This document shows positions 45,349 to 55,214 of a stretch of DNA of 64,000 nucleotides, one piece after another. The notes under the pieces are model-generated. The model worked only from the letters and a program-made list of their open reading frames with translations. It was not told where the DNA came from and did no database searches. The DNA comes from CAVVUC01 sp963751395 (GTDB lineage: Bacteria; Verrucomicrobiota; Verrucomicrobiia; Chthoniobacterales; Chthoniobacteraceae). Both the position numbers and the translations under genes were made by a program. The DNA lies in NCBI GenBank assembly GCA_963751395.1, contig CAVVUC010000004.1:124001-188000 (forward strand), written 5' to 3'. Each line of letters begins with the position of its first letter. The stretch's first letter is position 1.

Positions 45349-45683
45349 ACGTTCGGTAAATCCATAACCGCAGCCGCGCGAATTAAGCGAGTAGAAATGT
45401 GGGTGGAACTTTGCCCTTTCCAGAACACTCACACGAGTGGTCGGCTTCGGATCGAAAGGTGGAACCAACTCGCAGGCGCTTGCCTTCCGTGCAACGGGCT
45501 TGGCATCCGCAGCCGAAGTCCTATGATGCCGCCTATGGAATTGCCTCGAACGAAGTTTGGAACTCGGATGCGAAGAATTGGTTGCGTGCCCCCAGACGCT
45601 GTAGGCTTTCAAACATCTTTCCGAAGGCGCTTGATCGACGTCTTCCCCGCCAACCTTTCGTCGTCAAAGTAGTTTGCCTCTTC
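45349..45683. other. Divergent spacer between tyrS and hsdM
   Basis: 335 bases. Frames on both strands run through it but their translations have no protein character. No clear promoter, palindrome or RNA gene was seen. Transcription of both neighbours presumably starts here. Confidence 0.4.
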
Positions 45684-48475
45684 ATGCGCCGAACCAAGGT
45701 CACTCTCAAACAGCTCGAAAACTTCCTCTTCTCCGCCGCCGACATCCTGCGCGGGAAGATGGATGCGTCGGAGTATAAGGAATACATCTTCGGCCTGCTG
45801 TTCTTGAAGCGGCTGTCGGACGTGTTCGACGAAAAGCGCGCGGCGCTGGCGAAGGAATACAGCCACCTTCCGCCCGACGCCCTGAACGGGATTCTCGAAC
45901 TCAAGAGCAGCTACGGCGACACGCTCTTCGTCCCGCCACGCGCGCGGTGGAACACCGGGTGGCCGAGACGAAGGAGGACGGCACGACGGAAGTGCGAAAG
46001 GCGCTCAAGGACACGCAGAACGAAATCGGCGGGACGCTCAACAAGGCCATCGGCGAGTTGGAGGACGAAAACGCGGCGCTGCACGGCGTGCTCAAGGGCA
46101 ACATCAATTTCAACGAGGACATCGGTGGAAAACCGAAGATCAAGAACGGCGACCTGAAGGACCTGCTCGACCACTTCACTCGCAGCGTGGACAAGCGCGG
46201 CGTCCCGCTGGTCAATGATGTCTTCGAGTTTCCCGACCTGCTCGGCGCGGCCTACGAATATCTCATCAAGGAATTCGCGGACAGCGCGGGCAAAAAGGGC
46301 GGGCAATTCTACACGCCGTCAGGAGTCGTCCGCCTCATGGTCCGGCTCATTCAGCCCGGGCAGAGAATGAGCATCTACGATCCCACGGTCGGCTCCGCGG
46401 GGATGCTCATCCAGTGCAGCCAATACGTCAGCGAGCAAGGCGACGACGGCACGGACCTCGATCTGCACGGACAGGACAACGATCCCGGCGTCGTCTCCAT
46501 CGCGAAGATGAATCTCATCCTCCACAACCTCGCCTCGGCGCACATCGAGTATGGCGACGTCCTGGAGGAGCCGCACAACGTCCGCGACGGCCAGCTCATC
46601 CAGTTCGACCGCGAGCTCGCGAATCCGCCGTTCGCGCAGAACTGGACCAAGTCCAAGTGCCAGCGCACCGACCGCTTTCTCTACGGCGACGCGCCGCAGA
46701 CGGGGAAGAAGGCCGACCTCATGTTTCTCCAGCACATGCTGGCGAGCCTGAAAGCCACCGGGCGCGGCGCGGTCGTCATGCCGCACGGCGTGCTTTTTCG
46801 CGGGCGGAAGGAGCGGGAAATCCGCATGAACCTGCTGCGACCGCACAATGTCATCGAGGGCATCATCGGCCTGCCGCCGAAGCTCTTCTACGGCACCGGC
46901 ATTCCGGCGGTGATCGTGCTTCTGAACAAATCCATCCCCGACCGGGAGCGCGACCATGTCTTCCTCATCAATGCCGACCGGGAATTCGCCGAGGGCAAAA
47001 AGCAGAACCAGCTCCGGCCCGAGGACATCGAGAAGATCGAGCACGTTTTCCGCACTCGGGAGGAAATCGAGGGCTACTCGAAGCGCGTGCCCATCGACGT
47101 GATCGAGCGCGAGCACGACTGGAATCTCAACCTCCGCCGTTACGTGGACAACACGCCGCCGCCCGAGCCGGAGGACGTGCGCTGCCATCTGCTCGGCGGC
47201 GTTCCGCGGACCGAAGTGGAAAGCGAGGCGGCGTCGAGGCAGTTCGCGAAATTCGGCCTCTCGCCCGATTGCGTCTTCGAGGAACTCGACGACCAGCGGC
47301 TCGCCTTTCCCGAAGCGCTGGCTTCCGCGGCGGACGTGCGCCGCCGCGTCGAGGAACAGCCGCAGCTCGCCGCCACGCGCGGACGGCTCAGCACCGCGCT
47401 CGCCGCGTGGTGGGAGACGGCGCGCCACGATTTCGCCGGGCTCGCGCCGGGTGCCGTCGCAGTCGTGCAGGAAGGCCCGGCCTCCGGCGCGAACTTGACT
47501 CTCAACGATCCCCGGCTGCCGCGCGTCCGCAGCGCGTTGCTCGATCAGCTCGTCGCAGCGCTCGTGCCGCTCGGCGTGCTCGACCGCTTCCAGACCCGTG
47601 GGGTGTTCGTGAACTGGTGGGACGGCATCAAATACGATCTCAAGACCATCACCTCCCTCGGCTGGGCGCCCACGCTCATCCCGGAGCCGATGGTCATCGA
47701 CCGCTTCTTCGCCGCCGAGCGCGACGCTCTGGCCGCCCTGGAGCAGCGCATCGCCGAGGACGAAGCCGCCGTGGTAGAGGCGGTGGAGGCTGCGCAGGCC
47801 GTGCTCGAATACGAGCCGGCGGAAGATGAGACCATTTCCGCGACGATCATTCGCGCCTTGCTGAAGGAAGAAATCGGCAACGGGGAGACGGAGGAAAACC
47901 GCCCGCTGCGCGAAGCCGCCGAGGTGCTGAAAACCGCGGAGACCGCGCTCAAGGAACACCGCGCGGAGCACCACCGGCTCGACGACGAACTGCGCCTCAA
48001 GGTGGATCTGAAGCTCTATGGCCCGGAGGATCGCATCGAGGAGACGCAGGCGCTCCTGACCCAGGCCGAAGCCGAACTCGCCGCGGCCGGCGGGCCACCG
48101 CCCGAGACTCCCGTGCGCCGCGGGAAGGGCGAACCCAAGCCGACGGCGGAGGAAAAGGCGTTGCTGAAAAAACGGAAAGACCTCGCGGCCGACGTGGTGA
48201 CGCTCCAGGCGAAAATCGCGGACACCTACGAACTGATGCGCCTCATGGGCGGGCGCATCACCGAGGATGAGTCACGCGAGCTGATCCTCCAGAAACACCA
48301 CGATCTCGTCGCGGGCCAACTCCAGCGATACGTGCAGGGTGAGGAGCGCACGCTGTTCGGCATCTTCGAGAATCTCTTCGCCAAGTATGCGACCAGCGCG
48401 CAGGCGCTCGAAAGCGAGCGCGAGGCGACGCTCGGCGAACTCGATAAGGTGCTCGCTGCACTTAGCTACGCATGA
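45684..48475 (+). pseudogene. hsdM: Type I restriction-modification methyltransferase subunit, frameshifted in a (CG)4 tract
   Basis: The start (MRRTKVTLKQLENFLFSAADILRGKMDASEYKEYIFGLLFLKRLSD) is in one frame up to VPPRAR. The rest, from VEHRVAETKEDGTTEV, is in another. The switch lies at 45939-45946 (CGCGCGCG); one CG too many, or one base missing, explains it. The remainder is intact: GGQFYTPSGVVRLMVRL, SAM motif DPTVGSAGML, catalytic NPPF. Corrected length is about 930 residues, longer than the usual roughly 500, due to a C-terminal extension with coiled-coil-like segments. If the shift is real the system is off or phase-variable. Confidence 0.85.
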
Positions 48476-49782
48476 CAGCAACACCAACAAACGCCACGGC
48501 GGGTTGGCGTGAAATGCGGGTCGATCAGATTGGGGAGATTGTCGCGGGCGCAACTCCATCGACGAGCAGAGAGGAATATTGGGAAGGCCCCATCGTGTGG
48601 ATTACGCCCGCCGATCTCAGCACGCTAACCTCGCGGCACCTCACGATGAGTGAACGCACTCTTACTGAATTGGGCCTTTCACGTTGCGCCGCACGTTTGA
48701 TCCCGCCGCGCAATTTGGTCATCTCCGCACGCGGGTCTGTAGGTCACATGGCTCTGCCGGTTATTCCTTTCTGCACCAACCAAAGCTGCTTCACGCTTCA
48801 GTTTCACGGCGGGCAGAACCCGGATTTTCACTACTATAATCTTCAGTTTTGGAGACGGCGCATTGAGGACAAATGCGAAGGGACAACATTCGGCAGCATC
48901 TCGGGGTTGGCGTTGGCGTCAGTCGAAGTGCCCGTGCCACATGACACGAAGGTCCAGGCGAAAATCGCCGTTGTGCTCGCGCGGGTGGATCGGGCGATTG
49001 AGCAGACGGAGGCGCTGTTGGCGAAGCAGCAGCGGATCAAGGCCGGGCTGATGCACGACCTCCTCACTCGCGGCCTCGACGCGCAAGGCCGCCTCCGCGA
49101 TCCCGCTACCCATCGCTTCAAGCAGTCAGTGTTCGGTTTCATTCCAGACGACTGGGACATTCGAGCGCTTGCGGCATGCACTAAGGAACCGGTCACCTAC
49201 GGCATCGTGCAAGCCGGTCCGCACATACCCGGCGGGATTCCGTATATCCGAACGGGAGACATGAACGGTGACGCATTGGTTCGCGACCAGATGCTCTGCA
49301 CATCGCCGGAAATCGCATCTCACTTCCGACGCTCGGAGTTGCGAGCGGGCGAAATCGTCTGCGCTATACGAGCGACGATTGGCAAAGTCCTAACGGTCCC
49401 GCCTGACTTGGACGGAGCTAATCTAACACAAGGCACGGCCCGCATTTCGCCGCGGCCTGATGTCGATGCTGCATTTCTTCTGTGGGCGCTTCGCTCGACG
49501 AAAGTGCAAACAGAACTGCAGCTTCAGTCCAAAGGAACCACCTTTGCTGAAATCACGCTGACCGATCTGCGCCGCGCGCCGGTCGCAGTCCCGCGGTCGT
49601 TGGAAGAGCAACGAACTATCGGCAAGGCGCTGAACCAGCACGATGCGTTGCTGAAAGCTCACTCAATCAACCTCGCCAAACTCCGCCGCCTGAAAACCGG
49701 CCTGATGCAGGACCTTCTCACCGGGCGCGTGCCTGTGACGCCCTTGCTCGCCGAACCGCAACCGGCGCACGCTGCCGCCTGA
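48472..49782 (+). CDS. hsdS: Type I restriction-modification specificity subunit
   Basis: 436 residues; ATG overlaps the hsdM stop (ATGA). Two target-recognition domains alternate with conserved helical spacers. Half one is VDQIGEIVAGATPSTSREEYWEGPIVWITPADL to VLARVDRAIEQTEALLAKQQRIKAGLMHDLLTRGL. Half two runs to ALNQHDALLKAHSINLAKLRRLKTGLMQDLLTGRV. The repeated KxGLMxDLLTxG segments are the central and distal conserved regions. HsdS sets the bipartite DNA target. Sequence specificity cannot be read by eye. Confidence 0.93.
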   Translation: MTATPTNATAGWREMRVDQIGEIVAGATPSTSREEYWEGPIVWITPADLSTLTSRHLTMSERTLTELGLSRCAARLIPPRNLVISARGSVGHMALPVIPFCTNQSCFTLQFHGGQNPDFHYYNLQFWRRRIEDKCEGTTFGSISGLALASVEVPVPHDTKVQAKIAVVLARVDRAIEQTEALLAKQQRIKAGLMHDLLTRGLDAQGRLRDPATHRFKQSVFGFIPDDWDIRALAACTKEPVTYGIVQAGPHIPGGIPYIRTGDMNGDALVRDQMLCTSPEIASHFRRSELRAGEIVCAIRATIGKVLTVPPDLDGANLTQGTARISPRPDVDAAFLLWALRSTKVQTELQLQSKGTTFAEITLTDLRRAPVAVPRSLEEQRTIGKALNQHDALLKAHSINLAKLRRLKTGLMQDLLTGRVPVTPLLAEPQPAHAAA

Positions 49783-49932
49783 CTTCCACATGACCACGCT
49801 CCGAGAGATCGTCGCCAGCCAAACCTCCGCCTCGGAGGGCGCCGTCCGCGGAACGATGGCCATACCGAAGCGTTCTCACGTCACACCCGATGCTGGCATC
49901 CCTGCGGGATGCATCTCGTGCGCGGATGTCTT

Positions 49933-50245
49933 CCGGTGGTATCGTCGCTGCGCTCCTCAACCACCGGCTACAGGCTGGCATCCCTGCGGGATGAACCTTT
50001 GGCCCGCCACCGCATCTCACGGCGTGAACCCCGCCCCCACCGGCGCATCCCGCCGGATGAACCCCGCCCCCGCTGGCGCATCCCACCGGACGAACCCCGC
50101 CCCCGCTGGCGCATCCCACCGGACAAATCCCGTGCGCGCCGAAGCCGAAGGCTTCCCAGCTTGTAGCCGGTGGTTGAGCGAAGCGATACCACCGGATACC
50201 GATTCCATCATCACAAGCATCCCGGTAGGGATGCCAGCCCCGCCC
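49933..50245. repeat. REP-like palindromes and 33-bp tandem repeat between hsdS and the REP transposase
   Basis: The 470 bases from 49783 to 50252 hold no gene. REP-like palindromes CCGGTGGTATCGTCGC...ACCACCGG occur at 49933-49967, and inverted at 50167-50195, each with a nearby CATCCCTGCGGGATG-type palindrome. Between them, 50026-50124 is three copies of a 33-bp unit (GAACCCCGCCCCCGCTGGCG onward, units 2 and 3 identical, unit 1 slightly diverged). A third palindrome of the same family lies at 50761-50795, beyond the transposase gene. Confidence 0.85.
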
Positions 50246-50252
50246 CATCGCC

Positions 50253-50699
50253 ATGCCATCCACCTACACGAGCCTGCACTATCATCTGATTTTCTCCACG
50301 AAAGACCGCGCACCTCTGCTGGCGCAGGAATGGCGGGAACGCCTGTTCGAATACCTCGGTGGCACGGTGCGCGGCCTCGGCGGAACCCCTTCTGGAATCG
50401 GCGGCGTGACCGACCATGTCCACCTGCTGGTCTCGCTCAAACCCACCCACTGCCTCTCGGATTTCATGCGCGAACTCAAAAAAGCTTCGTCCGTGTGGAT
50501 CGCGGAGCAGATGGGTCTCCGCGGCTTCAGATGGCAGGAGGGCTATGGCGCATTCACCGTCAGCGCCTCAGCTCGCGAGGCCGTGCGGCTCTACATCGGC
50601 GGCCAGGAGGAGCATCATCGCGCGAAATCATTCCGGGAGGAGTTGATCGAGTTCCTCACGAAATCCGAAGTCGAGTTCGAGGAAAAGTATTTGGACTGA
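50253..50699 (+). CDS. REP-associated tyrosine transposase (RAYT, Y1/HUH family)
   Basis: 148 residues: TSLHYHLIFSTKDRAPLL, then GGVTDHVHLLVSLKPTHCLSDFMRELK (HUH motif His-Val-His at about 55-57) and FRWQEGYGAFTVSASAREAVRLYIGGQEEHH, where the Tyr before GAF is the likely nucleophile. It resembles IS200/IS605 TnpA-like RAYT proteins, which act on REP palindromes. REP-like palindromes flank it on both sides in opposite orientation, supporting a REPtron. It is inserted between hsdS and hsdR. Confidence 0.88.
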   Translation: MPSTYTSLHYHLIFSTKDRAPLLAQEWRERLFEYLGGTVRGLGGTPSGIGGVTDHVHLLVSLKPTHCLSDFMRELKKASSVWIAEQMGLRGFRWQEGYGAFTVSASAREAVRLYIGGQEEHHRAKSFREELIEFLTKSEVEFEEKYLD

Positions 50700-50760
50700 T
50701 GACGGCGTGGATGCGCCGGGCTGTCATCCCTGCGGGATGCCGGTCTTTAATCGTTCCATC

Positions 50761-50817
50761 CCGGTGGTATCGCCGCTGCGCTCCTCAACCACCGGCTACC
50801 GGCTGGCATCCCTGCGG
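50761..50817. repeat. REP-like palindrome upstream of hsdR
   Basis: CCGGTGGTATCGCCGC...ACCACCGG (50761-50795), followed by GGCTGGCATCCCTGCGGG, is nearly identical to 49933-49990. It runs up to the hsdR ribosome binding site. It is open in frame with hsdR, so an hsdR start called at GTG 50707 would add a REP-encoded peptide. Confidence 0.85.
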
Positions 50818-50826
50818 GAGGAAAAA

Positions 50827-53800
50827 GTGAGCGCGCCCGACCCATCCACGCCGCCGCTCGCGCCGTTCACCGCCGGGGACTCCATGCCGCGCCGGACGCC
50901 GCGCGAGGCGCTGCGGCTGGACGAGAAATTTCACGTCGAAGATCCGCTGCTCGCCCAACTGGAGGCGCTCGATTGGACGATTCTCCGGTTGGACATGCAC
51001 GCGCAGACGTCCGCGGACTCGGGCCGGCGGGATTTTCCCGAGGTGGTGTTGCGCGAGCGGCTGGCGAAGGCGCTGCTGGCGATCAACGACTGGCTGGAGC
51101 CGGATCAAATCGACGAGGTGGTGGGGCGGCTGACGAATTTCACCGGGCACTCGCTCATTGAAAACAACCGCCAGGTGCTCACCTGGCTGACCGAGGGTAT
51201 CGGCATCGCCGAGAACCGGCGCACCGGGGAACGCAGCCCGACGGTGCGCGTCGTGGACTTTGCCCGCCCGGAGAAAAACGACTGGCTGGCCGTGAGCCAG
51301 TTCCGGGTGCGGATTCCTGGGCGCGATCAGCACATCATCCCCGACGTGGTGCTGTTTCTGAACGGCCTGCCAATCGTGGTCTTCGAGTGCAAGAGTCCGA
51401 AGGTGCAGGAGCCGGTGGCCGAGGCGATTGACCAGCTCCTGCGCTACGGCGAGCAGCGCGGTGGGACCGGCGAGGGCAATCCGGCGCTGTTTTACTACAA
51501 TCAGTTCGTGGTCGCGACGTGCGGGCAGATGGCGAAATTCGGCACGATCACGACGCACACCGAGCGGCATTTCTACCGCTGGAGCGATCCGTGGCCTTTC
51601 AGCCTGGATGACGTGGCGAAGCAGACGCACAAGGAAGGCGCGGCCGGTTCGCCGAGTGATCAGGCACGGCTGGTCGCAGGAATGTGCGCGCGGCGGAACC
51701 TGCTCTCGCTGCTCCAGTCGTTCACCATTTTCACCACTGACAGCCAGGGACGGATGCACAAGGTGGTGGCGCGGTATCAGCAATTCCGCGCCGTCCACAA
51801 GGCGCTCGCGCGGATGACGACTGGCGAGACGCCGATCCAGCGCGGAGGCATCGTGTGGCACACGCAGGGCTCCGGCAAATCGCTGACGATGATTTTCCTC
51901 GTGCGGGAGCTGCGGCGCCGGACAGCGTTGCAGGATTGGAAGGTGGTCTTCGTCACCGACCGCACGCAGCTCGAACAGCAACTCGCCGAGACGAGCCAGA
52001 GCATCGGGCAGACGGTGCTCGGCGCGGAGAACATCACGCATCTCAAGGAACTGCTGCGCGATCCGTCGTCGAACTGCGTCATGGCGATGGTGCAGAAATT
52101 TCAGGAGCGGGACTTGCACGCCATCTTCCCGGTGCTGAACACGAGCGCGAAGATTCTGGTAATGATCGACGAGGGGCACCGGACACAATACGGCCTGCTG
52201 AAAGCGAATCTCGAGCGGGCGATGCCGAACGCGACGAACGTGGCCTACACCGGCACGCCGATCGACAAGACGGAGCGGACGTTCGGTCAATACATCGACT
52301 ACTACACGATGCGTCAGGCGCAGGAGGACGGGGTGACGCTGGAGATCGTCTATGAGGGACGCACGCATTCCGCCGCGGTGTCCGATGCGGCGGCGATGGA
52401 TGCGAAGTTTGCCGACGTGTTCTCCGAATACCGGCTGGCCGAGCGTTTGCAGATTCTCGGCTACGGCACCCGCGACGCTTACCTCGACGCGAAGCCGACG
52501 ATCGAAGCCAAGGCGCGCGATATGGTGCGGCACTTTGCGCGGCAAGTTTTCCCCGGCGGCTACAAGGCGCAGGTCGTGGCGAACTCGCGCATCGCCGCCG
52601 TCCGATATGCACAGGCGCTGCGGGATGCCATCACTGCGGAGGCCGAGGCGATGAGCCAGGACAACCCGCTGCACGTGAACGCCGACGAGCTTCGCGCGGT
52701 CGAGGTGGCGCTGGTCATCACCTGGCAGAACAACGACGAGGCGGAGATCAAGGACGCGATGCGGAACGTGGACGTGGAGACGGTCGTGAAGCGGTTCAAG
52801 ATGCCCTTCGACGCGGAGGAAACGACGGGCGACCAAAAGCTCAACGGCCGCATCGGCTTCGTGGTGGTGAACGAGATGCTGGTCACCGGCTTCGACGCGC
52901 CGCTGGAACAGGTGCTCTATCTCGACCGCGTGATCAAAGATCACGGTCTGCTCCAAGCCATCGCCCGTGTGAACCGCGTGCATGACGACGGGAAAGATTG
53001 CGGCTTCGTCGTGGATTACGTCGGCGTCGGCAACAACCTGCGCCGTGCGCTCGATGCCTACGCGGCGCGTGAACAGCAGGAGGTCATCGAATGCCTCACG
53101 CCGGTCGCCGAAGTCATCGGCGAACTCAAGCAGGCGCTGGACGCGACGCTCGCCCTGCTGGCGCAAAACGGGGTCCGTGACACGACCGAGCCGGAGGCGT
53201 TCTACGACCTCTTTTACGACGAGGACATCCGCTTTGAATACCTGACCGCATTCCGCAAGCTGACTTCCGCGTTCAACAAGGCTCTGCCGCGCGCCGAGGC
53301 TCTGGATTATTTCAAGACCTACCAGCGGCTGTCGGCGATCAACGAGATGGCAAGCCAGTTTCTCAAAGACGACCGGCTCAGCATGAAGGGCGTGCCGAAG
53401 AAGCTGCGCGGGATCACGGATGAGTTCCTCGTCTCGGAGGGAATCGAGCAGAAGGTCGCGCCGATCTCAGTGCTCGATCCGGATTTTCAGCGGAACGCGG
53501 CGCAGCGCACCCGGTCGAAAACGAAGGCCGCCGAAGTCGAGCACGCGATACGGCAACACATCACCGTCAATTACGACGAAGACCCGGAGTTGTTCGCGTC
53601 CATCGCGGCGGAGATTGAGCGCATCCTGACGGAGTTCGCCGGCAACTGGGACGTGATCGCGCAGGAAATGGAAAAGCTGCGGCAGCGACTCATCGCCAAG
53701 GAACAGCAGGAAACGCATGGCCTCGACCGGAAGCGCCAGATGCCGATTTTCCGCATCCTGCACGCGGAGGTGCTCGGCAGCGCGGCATTGAGCGAGGAGC

Positions 53801-54039
53801 AAATCGGACAACTGGTGAACCTGACGCAGCTCCTTTTCCTGACAATCCAGACCGAACTGCGGCAGGCGGGCTTTTGGTCGGCACCAATGAAACAGAGCCG
53901 GCTGAATGGTGAATTGCAAAAGGTGCTCATCGGCCCCGACTACTTCAACCTCGGCCCCATGATGGAGAAGCATACCACCATCCGTGCGCGCCTCATGGAA
54001 TGGGCACGTCGGAACGACAAACTGATCTGCCGTCCATGA
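50827..54039 (+). CDS. hsdR: Type I restriction endonuclease subunit
   Basis: 1070 residues from GTG 50827, chosen because GGGAGGAAAAA lies just before it and everything upstream is REP sequence. The PD-(D/E)XK nuclease is seen as IPDVVLFLNGLPIVVFECKSP (about 175-192). The translocase has Walker A TQGSGKSLT (about 344), DEGHRTQYG, FVVVNEMLVTGFDAPLEQVLYLDR and later helicase motifs. HsdR with HsdM and HsdS translocates and cuts unmodified DNA. It overlaps the next gene by ATGA. Confidence 0.94.
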   Translation: MSAPDPSTPPLAPFTAGDSMPRRTPREALRLDEKFHVEDPLLAQLEALDWTILRLDMHAQTSADSGRRDFPEVVLRERLAKALLAINDWLEPDQIDEVVGRLTNFTGHSLIENNRQVLTWLTEGIGIAENRRTGERSPTVRVVDFARPEKNDWLAVSQFRVRIPGRDQHIIPDVVLFLNGLPIVVFECKSPKVQEPVAEAIDQLLRYGEQRGGTGEGNPALFYYNQFVVATCGQMAKFGTITTHTERHFYRWSDPWPFSLDDVAKQTHKEGAAGSPSDQARLVAGMCARRNLLSLLQSFTIFTTDSQGRMHKVVARYQQFRAVHKALARMTTGETPIQRGGIVWHTQGSGKSLTMIFLVRELRRRTALQDWKVVFVTDRTQLEQQLAETSQSIGQTVLGAENITHLKELLRDPSSNCVMAMVQKFQERDLHAIFPVLNTSAKILVMIDEGHRTQYGLLKANLERAMPNATNVAYTGTPIDKTERTFGQYIDYYTMRQAQEDGVTLEIVYEGRTHSAAVSDAAAMDAKFADVFSEYRLAERLQILGYGTRDAYLDAKPTIEAKARDMVRHFARQVFPGGYKAQVVANSRIAAVRYAQALRDAITAEAEAMSQDNPLHVNADELRAVEVALVITWQNNDEAEIKDAMRNVDVETVVKRFKMPFDAEETTGDQKLNGRIGFVVVNEMLVTGFDAPLEQVLYLDRVIKDHGLLQAIARVNRVHDDGKDCGFVVDYVGVGNNLRRALDAYAAREQQEVIECLTPVAEVIGELKQALDATLALLAQNGVRDTTEPEAFYDLFYDEDIRFEYLTAFRKLTSAFNKALPRAEALDYFKTYQRLSAINEMASQFLKDDRLSMKGVPKKLRGITDEFLVSEGIEQKVAPISVLDPDFQRNAAQRTRSKTKAAEVEHAIRQHITVNYDEDPELFASIAAEIERILTEFAGNWDVIAQEMEKLRQRLIAKEQQETHGLDRKRQMPIFRILHAEVLGSAALSEEQIGQLVNLTQLLFLTIQTELRQAGFWSAPMKQSRLNGELQKVLIGPDYFNLGPMMEKHTTIRARLMEWARRNDKLICRP

Positions 54040-54707
54040 ACCTCGAATACGAAATCGTTTATTCGGAGCGTCGCACCATCGGCATCACGGTAGAGCGTGA
54101 TCGTCGCGTGGTAGTCCGCGCCCCGAGTCGGGCAAGACCGGAGACAGTGGCAGCCGTGGTCGAGCGGAAGCGATTCTGGATTTGGGGCAAGCTGCGCGAT
54201 CCTCGCAAATACGCCGAGAAGCGTCCGGCCAAAGAGTTCGTAACCGGCGAGACTTTCCTCTTTCTCGGCCAAAGTTTCGGGTTGCAGCTCGTCCGTGACG
54301 CGCGCGGAGAAGTGCGATTCGACGGACGCCGCTTTGAGTTATCCCGCTCCGATTTGAGCGAGGCGCGAGACATCTTCGGTGCGTGGTATCTCGCCCAAGC
54401 AAAGGCGCACCTCACTCCCCGTGTTGCCACTCTGGCGCGGGCGATGGGCATCGGATTCAAGCGGATCGCGGTGCGAGATATGAAATACCGGTGGGGCTCA
54501 TGCACTCCGGGTGGAACGCTGACCTTTAACTGGCGGATCGTCCAGGCGCCCGCAATGGTCGTGGACTATCTCATCGTGCATGAGCTGGCTCATGTCCTTG
54601 AGCCAAATCACTCCGGCGAGTTTTGGAACATCGTGGGCGTCCACGTCCCGGCGTGGGCCAGGGCGAAAGATTGGCTGCGGCGGCACGGCGCGCGGCTGGA
54701 GTGGTAG
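54036..54707 (+). CDS. YgjP/DUF45-type metallopeptidase coupled to hsdR
   Basis: 223 residues from ATG 54036, overlapping the hsdR stop (ATGA). The zinc motif HELAHVLEPNHSGEFW (HExxH plus a downstream His/Glu) and KYRWGSCTPGGTLTFNWRIVQAP mark the YgjP-like DUF45/M48-related family. Such proteins often sit next to hsdR in type I systems; what they do there is not firmly established. Tight coupling suggests a role in assembling, processing or turning over the restriction complex. Confidence 0.88.
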   Translation: MNLEYEIVYSERRTIGITVERDRRVVVRAPSRARPETVAAVVERKRFWIWGKLRDPRKYAEKRPAKEFVTGETFLFLGQSFGLQLVRDARGEVRFDGRRFELSRSDLSEARDIFGAWYLAQAKAHLTPRVATLARAMGIGFKRIAVRDMKYRWGSCTPGGTLTFNWRIVQAPAMVVDYLIVHELAHVLEPNHSGEFWNIVGVHVPAWARAKDWLRRHGARLEW

Positions 54708-54799
54708 GCTCGTTGTGGCTTTCTCTCAAACATGCCCATCAGCTTTGGAAAACTGCTTGCCAACCTTTGATTCCCGGACATACTACGGCTTTCAAATTT

Positions 54800-55060
54800 A
54801 TGGCAACCGCAGAGACAACCGACATACAAGGCCTTCAGATGCACGAGAAAGACACGGGCAGTGCCGACGTGCAAATCGCCATTCTTACGCAGCGCATCAA
54901 TCAGCTCACCGAGCACCTCAAATCGCACGTGAAAGATCATTCGTCGCGCCGCGGCCTCCTGATGATGGTCGCCAAGCGCCGCCGTTTGCTGGATTATCTC
55001 AAGAGCACGGCGACCGACCGTTACAAGGTCGTTCTCGAGAAGCTGAACCTGCGCAAGTAG
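54800..55060 (+). CDS. rpsO: 30S ribosomal protein S15
   Basis: 86 residues from ATG 54800. ETTDIQGLQMHEKDTGSADVQIAILTQRINQLTEHLKSHVKDHSSRRGLLMMVAKRRRLLDYL is fully typical of S15. The N-terminus fits the family length, so longer in-frame starts upstream are rejected. It binds the central domain of 16S rRNA. rpsO-pnp order is conserved in many bacteria and kept here. Confidence 0.96.
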   Translation: MATAETTDIQGLQMHEKDTGSADVQIAILTQRINQLTEHLKSHVKDHSSRRGLLMMVAKRRRLLDYLKSTATDRYKVVLEKLNLRK

Positions 55061-55076
55061 CAATTTTCTGACTGCG

Positions 55077-55104
55077 AACTCCGCCGGCAATCGCTGGCGG
55101 AGTT
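55077..55104 (+). terminator. Hairpin after rpsO
   Basis: AACTCCGCC (55077-55085) pairs perfectly with GGCGGAGTT (55096-55104). The stem can extend inward to an AATC tetraloop through a G-T pair. It starts 16 bases after the rpsO stop. Only a weak T content follows, so it may be an attenuator or RNA-processing stem between rpsO and pnp rather than a full terminator. Confidence 0.65.
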
Positions 55105-55214
55105 GGCGTCATTAAAACCAAACAACAACCCTTTCCCTCCGGCGTTTGGTCGGGCGGAATCACCAACAGAAAAGAAAAACACAGGCGCATTGTCGCGCCG
55201 GACGCGAAGGAAAA

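Noticed and set aside
50026..50124. CRISPR array
   Set aside because: The 33-bp units are directly adjacent with no spacers, and no cas genes are present.
50707..50826. Extending HsdR to start at GTG 50707
   Set aside because: The added 40 residues are encoded by a REP palindrome (the SSTTGYRLASLRE peptide). A good ribosome binding site lies just before GTG 50827.
50785..53166. A 793-codon minus-strand frame opposite hsdR
   Set aside because: The plus strand encodes an intact HsdR with nuclease and helicase motifs. The antisense product is low-complexity and family-less.
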